Positions 26,508 through 35,735 of a DNA stretch of 64,000 bases are shown here, one piece after another. The stretch spans positions 1 through 64,000 of the forward strand of contig JAZOCC010000019.1 in NCBI GenBank assembly GCA_045596385.1, in the 5' to 3' direction. The notes below the pieces were generated by a model that saw only the letters and a program-made list of their open reading frames with translations, was not told the origin of the DNA and did no database searches. The translations under genes were made by a program, and so were the position numbers. Source of the stretch: SIG307 sp045596385. Lineage in GTDB: Bacteria > Bacillota > Clostridia > Lachnospirales > Lachnospiraceae. The stretch's first letter is position 1. Every line of letters starts with the position of its first letter.

Positions 26508-27710
26508 TTATTCTTCTACACGAATACGATTCTTTACGGTAACCTTCTTACTCTGCTCCGCAAACGCTGCTTCCGTCATCTTCCCGGTTAAGAATGCAAA
26601 CTCACCGGTTACACCCTCTGCCTTTACTTCCTTCACATCACCGAAAGCTGCCACAGCCGCAGCCTTCTCCTCTGCCGGCACACGTACGAAGAATACATTC
26701 TCCGCCTCATCACAAGAGGACAGTGCAAGCTTTTTATTGCTCCACAGGGTCATAATATTGGTACCTACATGCTTTGCGGCATCCACAATATCCGCAACTA
26801 CCGCACTTGCAGTCGGAAGCTTACCTGCGCCGCGACCGTAAAACATCACATCGCCCAGCATGTTACCCTTTACTAAAATGCCGTTAAATACATCATCAAC
26901 ACTGTACAGCGGATGATGCTTATTAATCATACGCGGAGCCACCATCGCAAAGAACTTATCCCCCTGACGATTGCCCATACCGAGAAGCTTAATGGTGCAA
27001 CCCAGACTGTTGGCATACTTCATATCCTCTGCGGTAATCTTTGTAATTCCTTCCGTGTAAATATCTTCGAAATCCACCTGCTTACCGTAAGCAAGAGAGG
27101 TCAGAATCGCAAGCTTACGACATGCGTCATAGCCCTCTACGTCCGCCTCCGGATTACGCTCGGCGTAACCCAGTCTCTGCGCTTCCTTAAGCACCGTATC
27201 AAAGTCGGAACCGAAGTCACGCATCTGGGTTAAAATATAGTTGGTGGTACCGTTTAAGATACCGGTAATTTCCATAATCTCATCTGCGGTCAAAGACTGA
27301 TTTAACGGACGGATAATCGGAATACCGCCGCCCACACTTGCCTCGAATAAGAAATTTAACTTATTCTGCTTTGCAATCTCTAAAAGCTCTGCGCCGTGCT
27401 TTGCTACCAATTCCTTGTTGGAAGTACATACGCTCTTACCGTTTTCCAGACAAGCCTTTACGAAATCATATGCCGGCTTTACGCCTCCCATCACTTCCGC
27501 TACGATTTCAACTTCCGGATCATTTAAAATGTCCTGGAAATCATGGGTTAATATATCCTGTACCGGATCTCCCGGGAAATCACGCAAATCAAGCACATGC
27601 TTTACTTGGATTTCTTTGCCCGCACGCTTTGCGATGCTGTCCCTGTTCTGGTTCAAAACCTCTACCACACCCGAACCTACGGTGCCGTAGCCTAATACTG
27701 CAATTTTCAT
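26508..27710 (-). CDS. hom: homoserine dehydrogenase
   Basis: 400 residues. NAD(P)-binding GYGTVGSGV at the N-terminus; the substrate and catalytic region has GIxNGTTNYIL and YGRGAGKLPTASAVVADI near 280. A C-terminal ACT-like region (about 315-395) should mediate threonine feedback. It converts aspartate semialdehyde to homoserine. GGAGG upstream, 18 nt after the regulator gene: one operon with the proposed homoserine kinase. Confidence 0.96.
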   Translation of the reverse strand: MKIAVLGYGTVGSGVVEVLNQNRDSIAKRAGKEIQVKHVLDLRDFPGDPVQDILTHDFQDILNDPEVEIVAEVMGGVKPAYDFVKACLENGKSVCTSNKELVAKHGAELLEIAKQNKLNFLFEASVGGGIPIIRPLNQSLTADEIMEITGILNGTTNYILTQMRDFGSDFDTVLKEAQRLGYAERNPEADVEGYDACRKLAILTSLAYGKQVDFEDIYTEGITKITAEDMKYANSLGCTIKLLGMGNRQGDKFFAMVAPRMINKHHPLYSVDDVFNGILVKGNMLGDVMFYGRGAGKLPTASAVVADIVDAAKHVGTNIMTLWSNKKLALSSCDEAENVFFVRVPAEEKAAAVAAFGDVKEVKAEGVTGEFAFLTGKMTEAAFAEQSKKVTVKNRIRVEE

Positions 27711-27728
27711 ATCTTTTGCCTCCGTCTC

Positions 27729-28169
27729 TTATTCTCTGCCCAATATCTTGATATAGTGCACTCCCGAAATTGCTTCCATACGTTCCACCAATACCGTCGC
27801 TTCCTCTGTTTCCGGTCGCATTTCTACGGAAATGGTAAGAGATGCGATTCCCCCAATCGGAATCGCCTGATGAATGGTCAATATGTTTGCATGACTCTTT
27901 GCAATCTCACCGAGAACCACCGATAACAAGCCCGGCTCATCATCCATCTGAAGCATAAACGTAATGGTTCTGCCCCTGTTATTCTCGTGAAACGGAAAAA
28001 TATCATCCTTGTATTTATAGAAGGAGCTCCGGCTGATTCCCACTGCCTCCGTTGCCTCCTGCACCGTAAGCACCCGTTCGGAATCCAGCAGCCGCTTTGC
28101 CTCTACCACCTGCAACAACACCTCAGGCACCGCTTTTTTCTTTACGATATAGAATTTATCTTCTGCCAA
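27729..28169 (-). CDS. ACT-domain regulator, PheB/ThrR family
   Basis: 146 residues: N-terminal helix-turn-helix-like part (TVQEATEAVGISRSSFYKYKD, about 39-58), C-terminal ACT domain (about 70-140). In Bacillus subtilis the homologue, ThrR, represses hom and threonine genes, so it may regulate the operon it heads. The start codon is TTG at 28169 with AAAGGAG seven nucleotides upstream; it is the only in-frame candidate near the ribosome site. Promoter at 28226-28254. Confidence 0.85.
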   Translation of the reverse strand: MAEDKFYIVKKKAVPEVLLQVVEAKRLLDSERVLTVQEATEAVGISRSSFYKYKDDIFPFHENNRGRTITFMLQMDDEPGLLSVVLGEIAKSHANILTIHQAIPIGGIASLTISVEMRPETEEATVLVERMEAISGVHYIKILGRE

Positions 28170-28225
28170 AGTGGATTCTCCTTTCGTGTTCGCGCCATAA
28201 AAACAATTGTCCGTATCAAGGAGAT

Positions 28226-28254
28226 ATCATACCACAGAAGATAAAAGAATGCAA
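28226..28254 (-). promoter_or_regulatory. promoter of the threonine operon
   Basis: Minus strand -35 TTGCAT (28254-28249), 17-nt spacer, extended -10 TGG-TATGAT (hexamer 28231-28226). No T-box or obvious inverted repeat seen in the ~55-nt leader. Confidence 0.75.
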
Positions 28255-28284
28255 CCCCTTTTTCAAAAAACTCTGCCACATAAC

Positions 28285-28327
28285 AAAGAAAAGAGAAGCC
28301 GTACGATTTTAATCGCCGGCCTCTTTC
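28285..28327 (-). terminator. terminator of the ftsEX-hydrolase-protease operon
   Basis: Hairpin with arms near 28293-28305 and 28311-28325 (GAGGCCGGCGAT pairing with ATCGTACGGCTTCTC on the minus strand, with mismatches), followed on minus by TTTTCTTTG. It lies directly after the protease stop codon. Confidence 0.75.
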
Positions 28328-28335
28328 AAAAAACC

Positions 28336-29625
28336 TTACTTTATTAATTTCTTTACTTCTTCTACCGCCCGCTGCACCTGATTATCCTCGGAAAGTGCTA
28401 CCACAGGCTGTTGTTTCAGTTCTTCGGAAAGCTCCACCACCACATCCGGCGTAATTCCGGTGCCGTGAATATTTCTTCCCGCCGGCGTATAATAAGTAGA
28501 AACCGTCAGCTTCACCGCACTTCCGTCGGTCAGCGGAATGACACTCTGCACAATACCCTTTCCGAAGCTCTGGGTACCCACAATCGTCGCAAGCCCATAG
28601 TCTTGAAGTGCACCGGAAAACACCTCGGAAGCACTGGCACTGTAACCGTTGACCAGCACTGCCATCGGAATTCTATCGATGCTTCCCTCATGGGCATAAA
28701 TCTCTTCCTTCGTATTATACTTATCCAGTGTATATACGATTAAATCTTCTTTCTCCAAAAACAGATCCAGCATATCGCAAACCGTAGTCAAAAGTCCGCC
28801 ACCGTTATCGCGGATATCCACTACCAACCCCTGCATTCCCTGTGCCTGCAATTCATTCAGTGCCGTTTCGAACTGTTCTGTCGTTATCTCATCAAATTGC
28901 ATGACGTAAATATAACCGATGGAGTCGTCCAACATCTCATAGGTAACAGTCTCCACCTCTACCAGGTCACGGGTAATCGGTAACTCCACATACTCACCGA
29001 TAGAAGAACGCCACACTTCCACATCAACGACGGTTCCCTGCTCTCCCTTCATATACTTTACCGCCAAATCAATATCCCAGGCAGAAACATCTTCTCCGTC
29101 AATCTTAGTCAAAATATCCCCCGGAAGCATCCCCGCCTTATAGGCCGGCCCGTTTACAAACGGACGTACAATGGTAATCACCTTCGTGGAAGCATTCTGG
29201 CTGACCAGTGCGCCGATGCCGCAATAGGTTCCTTCCATTTCTTCCATCAGCGCTGCATAGTCCTCCTTTGTATAGTAGCAGGAATACGGGTCCCCCAAAG
29301 ACCAAAGCATTCCCTGATACATACCTTCATATAAATCGCTTTCCTCGGTATCTTCCCAATAATAAAGATCAATCAAAGATTTTAACTTATTTGCCTTTTT
29401 TAAAAACGCTTCGTCATCTACGGTTTGTTCACTGCTTCCCACACCGGTAAACAACTCCCAGAGATTTGTCCCGGATTCATTCTTTTCCTTCTGCTCCTCT
29501 CCGGACATTGTCTCAGGTCGAAGCATTCCACAGCCGGCCGGTCCGAAAACACATCCTACACACAGGAGCAATACCAAACCAAGGCTCCCGATTGATCTTT
29601 TCACTCTAAACTTCTTATTCTTCAC
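28336..29625 (-). CDS. carboxy-terminal processing protease (S41)
   Basis: 429 residues. The signal peptide leads to a possible lipobox (PAGC near 32). A PDZ domain (about 125-215) is followed by the S41 domain: GYSASASEVF contains the nucleophile Ser, and QSFGKGIVQ the general-base Lys. Such Ctp enzymes cleave exported proteins C-terminally and in firmicutes often process regulators or hydrolases near division proteins. The start codon is GTG at 29625. It closes a ftsE-ftsX-M23-ctp run, 24 nt after the hydrolase. Confidence 0.93.
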   Translation of the reverse strand: MKNKKFRVKRSIGSLGLVLLLCVGCVFGPAGCGMLRPETMSGEEQKEKNESGTNLWELFTGVGSSEQTVDDEAFLKKANKLKSLIDLYYWEDTEESDLYEGMYQGMLWSLGDPYSCYYTKEDYAALMEEMEGTYCGIGALVSQNASTKVITIVRPFVNGPAYKAGMLPGDILTKIDGEDVSAWDIDLAVKYMKGEQGTVVDVEVWRSSIGEYVELPITRDLVEVETVTYEMLDDSIGYIYVMQFDEITTEQFETALNELQAQGMQGLVVDIRDNGGGLLTTVCDMLDLFLEKEDLIVYTLDKYNTKEEIYAHEGSIDRIPMAVLVNGYSASASEVFSGALQDYGLATIVGTQSFGKGIVQSVIPLTDGSAVKLTVSTYYTPAGRNIHGTGITPDVVVELSEELKQQPVVALSEDNQVQRAVEEVKKLIK

Positions 29626-29649
29626 AACAACTGCTTCCTTCCATCTTTA

Positions 29650-30933
29650 TTACGGTCTTACATAATCGCACGGGTCTACCAGCGCCCCGTTAATCCGAAT
29701 CGTAAAATGCAAATGAGGTGCCGTGGACCATCCGGTAGAACCACACTTCATAATGACCTGTCCCTGCTTCACATACTCGCCTTCTTTTACCAATAGCTTT
29801 GAAGCATGCAGATAATGCGTTGTTACACCGTTCCCATGATCGATTACCACATGATTTCCGTTCATAGAACTCCAGGCCGCCTTTGTTACTCTTCCTGCCA
29901 GTGATGCCACAATATCTGCGCCGTAGGCTCCGCCGATATCAATTCCGCTATGGTACTCCCGCTTTCCCGTAATCGGGCTGGTACGATATCCGAAGTAGGA
30001 GTAGATATTCGGGTCACCCGGGAACGGCCAAATCATATTATCTACCGAGGTCTGGTCCGTCAGACCCAGCTTCTTCAATTCTTCTTCCCGGCGCTTCCGC
30101 TCCTCCGCCTCTCTTCTTAAACGTTCCTCTTCTTCCTTTCGTTTCCGTTCCTCTTCCTCGATACGCTTCTTCTCTTTTTCTTCCAAATCCGCAATCTCGA
30201 GTTCCTTACTCTCAATTTCCTCGTAAAACTCGAAATATTGCTCCTCCGTAATTCCGAGACTGGCTGTCAGTTCGTCCATATAGGCTGCCTTATTGGCTAC
30301 CAATACCGACAAATTCTCTATCTGGAGCTGTTGAACCTCCTTCTCGGCATTTAGTTCCACCAGCGCAAGGGCATAGGACTCTTCCTTCTTTTTTACTTCC
30401 TCACAGGAAGCCTCATAACGCTTTAAAAGATTATCATCATATTCCGCAATCTGAGAACGATATTCTACCTGATTTAACAAATCCTCCAGACTGTCCGAAC
30501 CGGTAATCAGTTCCCATATACTGGTTTCACCGTTCTCATACATATATTTTATCCGCGCCTTCATGGTTGCATACTGATTTTCTTTGATTCGGATAGCTTC
30601 ATCCCGCTCAAGCTCCGCAGAATCCAAAGCATCCGCACACAATGCGATACGTTCCTCCAACGCCTCCATCTGTTCATAGGCCGTAGACAATTCTGCATCT
30701 ACCTTTTGGATATACTCCTCCGTACTTTTTTTATCCGCCTCCAACGCAGCTATCTTATCTGCCGTCTCCTTACGCAACGCTTCCAGTGCTTCCTTCTCTT
30801 CCTTTGCCTTATCAATGGCCGATTGATAGGATTGTCCCGCCAGTGCCTCATTTCCGTGTCCCATCGGGAGCATTGAAACAAGTATTGCAACCAACCCTAT
30901 ATAGCAAATTCCCTTTTTCAGAACCTGTTTCAT
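29650..30933 (-). CDS. coiled-coil M23 peptidoglycan endopeptidase
   Basis: 427 residues. Signal peptide (about 1-32), long coiled coil (about 38-290, rich in Glu/Lys/Arg with an ERKRREEEL-type segment), then an M23 domain: YHSGIDIG (His, Asp ligands) and HLHF near the end, so the zinc site is intact. This is the EnvC/CwlO-like architecture, whose hydrolase is activated by FtsEX. It directly follows ftsEX, which supports FtsX control of this hydrolase. AAAGGAG upstream. Confidence 0.94.
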   Translation of the reverse strand: MKQVLKKGICYIGLVAILVSMLPMGHGNEALAGQSYQSAIDKAKEEKEALEALRKETADKIAALEADKKSTEEYIQKVDAELSTAYEQMEALEERIALCADALDSAELERDEAIRIKENQYATMKARIKYMYENGETSIWELITGSDSLEDLLNQVEYRSQIAEYDDNLLKRYEASCEEVKKKEESYALALVELNAEKEVQQLQIENLSVLVANKAAYMDELTASLGITEEQYFEFYEEIESKELEIADLEEKEKKRIEEEERKRKEEEERLRREAEERKRREEELKKLGLTDQTSVDNMIWPFPGDPNIYSYFGYRTSPITGKREYHSGIDIGGAYGADIVASLAGRVTKAAWSSMNGNHVVIDHGNGVTTHYLHASKLLVKEGEYVKQGQVIMKCGSTGWSTAPHLHFTIRINGALVDPCDYVRP

Positions 30934-30974
30934 CCGGCGTCTCCTTTCCTTTTTTCAAACGTACTTTCTCTGCC

Positions 30975-31892
30975 TTACCGAAGACTAATCTTCTTTAACT
31001 GCTTTCTGGTACTCATGGTACTGCCGAACCAGCCGATCAAAATACCGATCGCCAGCAAAAGCGGTGTCAGTTTCGCAAAAATGTCGTGCTCACTCAAAAA
31101 CGTCATCTTATGAAATACACTTTCGAATTCTCCCGAAAGATATTCTATCACATTTCCGTATATAAGGTGCAGGATTCCGATCGGAATCAACGCACCGCAG
31201 ATTCCCAGAGTAACACCCTCCACCACAAACGGAAAACGTACGAAATAGTCCGTGGCTCCGATTAAGTTCATAATGGAAATCTCCTCCTTACGGATGGAAA
31301 TACCGATGGATACCGTCATGCGGATCAGGAATACCGCTACCGCCACCAAAATTACAATAATCGCCACCGATATCAGGGTAATCATACGATTGATTCCTTC
31401 CAGACTCTCGGCCACACCCTCCAGAGCATTTACGCGACGGACACCGTCCAGACTCTCAATATAACGAATAAGGACTTCCTGCATGGAAACATCGTTCAAA
31501 TACACCTTATAAGATGCAGAATCCTCCAAAGGATTATCCTCCCCAAAGGTGGCCGCCAATTCCTCGTTTAAATGATCCTTCTTATAATTTTCCCAAGCCT
31601 CCTCGGCGGAAATAAACTCTACGTTTGCAACCTCTGCACGTTTCCCGATCTCCTCACCGATTTTTCTTATCGTTTCCTCAGGACAACCCTCTTCAAATAA
31701 AACCGTTACACCTACATTTTGTTCCGTAGCCTTCATCACATAGCTGACATTAGAGGTCACAAAATAGAACAAGCCGAGAATAAACAGGCTTGCGGCAATG
31801 GTGCCGATAGATGCCAGCGAAAACATTCCGTTATGAAAAATACTGCGTACTCCCTGCTTTAAACAGTAAAAAAAAGTTCTAATACTTTGCAT
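30975..31892 (-). CDS. ftsX: cell-division ABC permease FtsX
   Basis: 305 residues from the start at 31892 (MQSIRTFFYC). Membrane helix near 25-45, an outer domain about 50-165, then three helices (about 170-195, 215-240, 270-292). Family motif MFSLASIGTI is near 30. An earlier ATG in the same frame at 31898 is possible; the farther one at 31919 lies well inside ftsE. It overlaps ftsE by 14 nt, as in many firmicutes. It transmits ATPase motion to the M23 hydrolase encoded next. Confidence 0.95.
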   Translation of the reverse strand: MQSIRTFFYCLKQGVRSIFHNGMFSLASIGTIAASLFILGLFYFVTSNVSYVMKATEQNVGVTVLFEEGCPEETIRKIGEEIGKRAEVANVEFISAEEAWENYKKDHLNEELAATFGEDNPLEDSASYKVYLNDVSMQEVLIRYIESLDGVRRVNALEGVAESLEGINRMITLISVAIIVILVAVAVFLIRMTVSIGISIRKEEISIMNLIGATDYFVRFPFVVEGVTLGICGALIPIGILHLIYGNVIEYLSGEFESVFHKMTFLSEHDIFAKLTPLLLAIGILIGWFGSTMSTRKQLKKISLR

Positions 31893-32619
31893 ACACATAC
31901 CCACCCTTCTGTTCATCACTGATGACTCTGCCGTTCCGAAGGGTAATGACGCGCTTCTGCATCATATCCACCACTTCATGGTTATGGGTTACAACCACCA
32001 CCGTAGTTCCGCGGCGGTTAACTTCCTCCAGCAAATGCATGATTTCCCAGGAGTTCTTCGGGTCCAGATTACCCGTCGGCTCGTCCGCCAGCAGAATAAC
32101 CGGATTGTTAATCAACGCTCTGGCTAATGCCACCCTCTGCTGCTCACCACCGGAAAGCTCCTCCGGATATGCCTTATATTTCTCACTGAGTCCAACCAGG
32201 GACAACATCCGCGGCACATTCCGTTTAATCTCTGCCGGCGCCACCTCTACCACACGCTGGGCAAAGGCCACATTTTCGTAAGCATTCCGGTCCTTCAAAA
32301 GCCGGAAGTCCTGAAACACCACGCCGATACTGCGGCGATACTTACTGATCTGATACCGGCGCAAACGGGAAAGTTCCCTACCTGCCACAAATACCTTCCC
32401 TTTGGTAGGAAGAATCTCCCTAAGCATCAAACGAATCAAAGTGGATTTTCCCGAACCGCTGCTACCCACGATAAAAACAAATTCCCCCTTTTTAATGCTG
32501 ATGCTGACATCCTCTATGGCATGAATTCCCTTTTGATACTCTTTGGAAACATGGTCAAAAAGAATGACCGGCGCCTGTATATTCTGTAAATCCCTGTGTA
32601 AATCATAGCTCCCTGCCAT
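31879..32619 (-). CDS. ftsE: cell-division ABC ATPase FtsE
   Basis: 246 residues: GSSGSGKST Walker A (near 50), LSGGEQQR signature (about 155), ILLADEPTGNLD Walker B and VTHN H-loop. An N-terminal tail of about 17 residues precedes the conserved domain, slightly longer than usual. Start with GGAGG upstream. First gene of the ftsE-ftsX-M23-ctp run; the operon promoter was not located because the gap to the previous gene is short. Confidence 0.96.
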   Translation of the reverse strand: MAGSYDLHRDLQNIQAPVILFDHVSKEYQKGIHAIEDVSISIKKGEFVFIVGSSGSGKSTLIRLMLREILPTKGKVFVAGRELSRLRRYQISKYRRSIGVVFQDFRLLKDRNAYENVAFAQRVVEVAPAEIKRNVPRMLSLVGLSEKYKAYPEELSGGEQQRVALARALINNPVILLADEPTGNLDPKNSWEIMHLLEEVNRRGTTVVVVTHNHEVVDMMQKRVITLRNGRVISDEQKGGYVYAKY

Positions 32620-32648
32620 GGGGCTCCCTCCTCTTATATATAATCCGA

Positions 32649-32671
32649 AAGCCGCATCTTACGGTGCGGCT
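32649..32671 (-). terminator. weak terminator of the PucR-type regulator
   Basis: AGCCGCA pairs with TGCGGCT (32650-32671), with only a short TTTCGG tract on the minus strand. It lies between the regulator stop and ftsE, so some read-through into ftsE is plausible. Confidence 0.55.
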
Positions 32672-32678
32672 CTCCTAC

Positions 32679-33767
32679 CTAAAACTCCATGTTTTCTACA
32701 TATTTCATGTATTTAACAACCATGAGGGCCATCTTAAAGGTAATGGCATCCTCAAAGGTTCGAAGGTCCAGATGAGTCATCTTTTGCAGCTTATCCAGCC
32801 GGTATACCAGCGTATTCCGGTGGATGTACAACTGACGGGATGTCTCGGACACATTTAAGTTATTCTCAAAGAACTTGTTAATCGTAACAATGGTCTCCTC
32901 GTCGAAATCCTCCAAAGACTTTCCGTCGAAAATCTCCCGGATAAACACCTTACACATCGGAAGCGGCAACTGGTATACCAAACGGCCGATACCAAGATTG
33001 GAATAAGCCACAACATTTCTATCGCTATAGAATATTTTGCCTACCTCAAGTGCCATCTTTGCTTCCTTGTAGGAACGGGACACATCCTTAATTTCGTTGA
33101 CAATGGTACCGATTGCAATATTGACACGGGTCATCGCCTCCGTATTTAAAGTATCCAAAAGCACCTTTGCAGTCTTCATCATATGCTCGTAATCCTCGTT
33201 CAGCTTAAGCTCCTTCACAAGGATAATGTTCCGCTCGTCCACTGCGGTAATGAAATCTCTGCTCTTACCGGCAAAAAGACTGCGTACGGTCTCAAGAGCA
33301 TTGGTGTCCTTCTCCTGCTTCGTCTCGATAAGGAATACGATACGACGGGCATCCGCCTCAATATGAAGCTTCTTTGCCAAATTATAAATATCCACCAGAA
33401 GCAGGTTGTCCAATAACAGGTTCTTGATAAAGTTGTCCTTATCGTAACGCTCCTTATACGCCACAATCAGGTTCTGAATCTGAAACACCGTCATCTTACC
33501 AATCATATATACATCATCCGTGTCGCCCTTTGCCAACACAACAAATTCCAGATGACTGTCATCATATACTTTAAAAAACTGATAGCCTGCCAAAGACTGG
33601 CTTTCTGCCGGAGAATCTACAAAAGCAACCGCTGCATCAATACTCTCCTGTCCCGGCTCTAACGTGGTAGCCAAAATCTCACCGTCGGTCCCCAGTACAC
33701 ACAGCTCTACCCTGGTAATCGCCTTTAATCCGTCAATTGTATTTTGTAACACCTGATTTGAAATCAT
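32679..33767 (-). CDS. PucR/CdaR-type transcription regulator
   Basis: 362 residues. A N-terminal sensor part (about 1-110) is followed by a GGDEF-like/PucR middle domain and a C-terminal helix-turn-helix of the PucR_C type (FFENNLNVSETSRQLYIHRNTLVYRL, about 310-335). The family activates sugar-acid or purine catabolism genes; the target here is unknown. Start at 33767, directly after AAAGGAGG. Its own promoter is at 33812-33840. Confidence 0.87.
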   Translation of the reverse strand: MISNQVLQNTIDGLKAITRVELCVLGTDGEILATTLEPGQESIDAAVAFVDSPAESQSLAGYQFFKVYDDSHLEFVVLAKGDTDDVYMIGKMTVFQIQNLIVAYKERYDKDNFIKNLLLDNLLLVDIYNLAKKLHIEADARRIVFLIETKQEKDTNALETVRSLFAGKSRDFITAVDERNIILVKELKLNEDYEHMMKTAKVLLDTLNTEAMTRVNIAIGTIVNEIKDVSRSYKEAKMALEVGKIFYSDRNVVAYSNLGIGRLVYQLPLPMCKVFIREIFDGKSLEDFDEETIVTINKFFENNLNVSETSRQLYIHRNTLVYRLDKLQKMTHLDLRTFEDAITFKMALMVVKYMKYVENMEF

Positions 33768-33811
33768 ATGTCCTCCTTTTACAACCAAGAAACTACTTCC
33801 CCACTATTGTC

Positions 33812-33840
33812 AGTTTATCATTCACAGGGGTAAAAGTCAA
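33812..33840 (-). promoter_or_regulatory. promoter of the PucR-type regulator
   Basis: Minus strand -35 TTGACT (33840-33835), 17-nt spacer, -10 TAAACT (33817-33812). Confidence 0.8.
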
Positions 33841-33879
33841 CAAAAGAGGGTGGATTTTTTGTGAAAGTTTTGCACGTAG

Positions 33880-33908
33880 AAAGGGCCGTCATAAAACGAC
33901 GGCCCTGA
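33880..33908 (-). terminator. terminator of the MsmX-like ATPase gene
   Basis: GGGCCGTC (33883-33890) and GACGGCCC (33898-33905) around an ATAAAAC loop. The minus strand continues TTTC, so the T-run is short. Confidence 0.7.
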
Positions 33909-33924
33909 AAAATCTTATTTCGTA

Positions 33925-35052
33925 TTAGTGAGAAATAATCTGCTCGGTCTCCTTATCGAAGATATGTATCTTCGTTAAGTCGAAAGCGATGGTGATGGTA
34001 TCGCCCGGTCTAGCGGTGGTACGCGGGTTCACACGTGCGGTTACCGGAATGGTCTCATCGATATCGAAGTATAAGAATACTTCTGCACCGAGAAGCTCGT
34101 ATACACGTACGGTAGCTTCTAAGCTGCTGTCCTTGGACATAGCGATGAAGCTCTCCTCATCCTTAATGTCCTCCGGTCTGATACCGAGAACAACCTTCTT
34201 CGGATGCTCTTCGTTGGTGTAGCCACCATCGATAAGCTTCTGAGCTCTCTTCTCGGTAAGCTTAATGGAGTGGTTACCGAACTTAAGAGAAACAGCGCCG
34301 CCTTCTTCTACTGCCTGACAGTCGATGAAGTTCATCTGCGGAGATCCCATGAAACCTGCAACGAAGAGGTTCTGCGGTCTGTCGTAGAGATTCTGCGGGG
34401 TATCAACCTGCTGGATAACACCGTCCTTCATAACTACGATTCTGGTACCAAGGGTCATTGCCTCGGTCTGGTCATGGGTTACGTAGATAACGGTAGTCTG
34501 TAACTTCTGATGAAGCTTGGAAATCTCGATACGCATCTGTACACGGAGCTTAGCATCCAAGTTGGAAAGCGGCTCATCCATGAGGAATACCTTCGGATTA
34601 CGAACGATTGCACGACCCATTGCTACTCGCTGTCTCTGACCACCGGAAAGAGCCTTCGGCTTACGATCCAGTAAGTGCTCGATGTCAAGAATTCTTGCTG
34701 CCTCACTAACGAGCTTCTTAATCTCTTCCTTCGGGGTCTTTCTTAACTTAAGACCGAATGCCATGTTGTCATATACGGACATATGCGGATACAATGCGTA
34801 GTTCTGGAATACCATCGCGATATCTCTGTCCTTCGGCTCTACATCATTCATAAGCTTGTTGCCGATGTAAAGCTCACCACCGGAAATCTCCTCGAGACCT
34901 GCAATCATACGAAGGGTGGTGGACTTACCACAACCGGACGGACCTACGAAGATGATGAATTCCTTATCCTCAATCTCAAGATTGAAATCCTTAACAGCCA
35001 CAAAGCCGTTCGGATAAGTCTTGTTGATATTCTTCAACGATAAACTTGCCAT
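33925..35052 (-). CDS. msmX: multi-sugar ABC ATPase (MsmX/UgpC type)
   Basis: 375 residues. GPSGCGKST (Walker A near 38), LSGGQRQRVA, VFLMDEPLSNLD, VTHDQTEAM, and a C-terminal TOBE-like regulatory domain (about 240-370) as in MalK, MsmK and UgpC. In firmicutes such a stand-alone ATPase powers several sugar importers, which fits the absence of permeases nearby. Codon use is noticeably biased (GGTnnn-rich, uniform ATC/CTG) compared with neighbours, pointing to high expression. GGAGG upstream. Confidence 0.93.
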   Translation of the reverse strand: MASLSLKNINKTYPNGFVAVKDFNLEIEDKEFIIFVGPSGCGKSTTLRMIAGLEEISGGELYIGNKLMNDVEPKDRDIAMVFQNYALYPHMSVYDNMAFGLKLRKTPKEEIKKLVSEAARILDIEHLLDRKPKALSGGQRQRVAMGRAIVRNPKVFLMDEPLSNLDAKLRVQMRIEISKLHQKLQTTVIYVTHDQTEAMTLGTRIVVMKDGVIQQVDTPQNLYDRPQNLFVAGFMGSPQMNFIDCQAVEEGGAVSLKFGNHSIKLTEKRAQKLIDGGYTNEEHPKKVVLGIRPEDIKDEESFIAMSKDSSLEATVRVYELLGAEVFLYFDIDETIPVTARVNPRTTARPGDTITIAFDLTKIHIFDKETEQIISH

Positions 35053-35294
35053 TTCATTTTCCTCCTAAAATAAGATGTAATACACTTTTCTCTTCCACAA
35101 AAAAAGCACATTAATATAATACACTATTTCCAAAAAAAATACCATATCTCATTTAACCAAATTCAAAGCCTTGTTTTTGTTACATTTGCACAGTTCATTT
35201 TTGTCCCCCGGTAGCTCCGGCAATTTACTTAACTGTCTTTTCGTGACTTTTCGTTTACTTTCGACACACACTTTTCTTCTATTTGCCAAAAATG

Positions 35295-35723
35295 TCAGTC
35301 AGTTCCTTGTTTCACCGTATATTCTCCCGAAACAAGCAGCGTACACATAGACAAGGCCTCACATCCGGAAGTCTCCTCCGCAACTATGTAGCTGTGATAC
35401 AAAAACATGGAGGTATCCCTTTCGGTCAGTTGCCCCGCAGTCAGGTCTACCAGTCCGTCCCCCGTTGCCGTCACGGAACCGCCCAGAACAACAATCCCGG
35501 TACCTTCCTTCCCTACCAGTTTCTGTCCTTTACTTAACTGTACCTTTTGCACACCGCCTTGTGCCGTCCCCAACCGCTCCTCAAGATAGCTTAACGTAAC
35601 CAGCGGATCTCCTGTCGTTCCCGGTGTTTTGGAGGCAGCCCCCGCATAATGTCCGGATACAAATGCACCTCCTACCAGCACTGCCACACCGATTCCGCAC
35701 AACAGTTTCATGTGTTTCTTCAT
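35295..35723 (-). CDS. small exported protein of unknown function
   Basis: 142 residues with a signal peptide (about 1-30, cleavage after AGAAS or thereabouts). The mature part contains GTTGDPLVTLSYLEERL followed by Gly/Val/Leu-rich beta strands and two cysteines near the C-terminus (CEALSMC). I do not recognise the family. Start at 35723 with AAAGGAG upstream. It lies 12 nt after the gene at 35736-36494 and is probably cotranscribed with it. Confidence 0.7.
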   Translation of the reverse strand: MKKHMKLLCGIGVAVLVGGAFVSGHYAGAASKTPGTTGDPLVTLSYLEERLGTAQGGVQKVQLSKGQKLVGKEGTGIVVLGGSVTATGDGLVDLTAGQLTERDTSMFLYHSYIVAEETSGCEALSMCTLLVSGEYTVKQGTD

Positions 35724-35735
35724 CCCATCTCTCCT

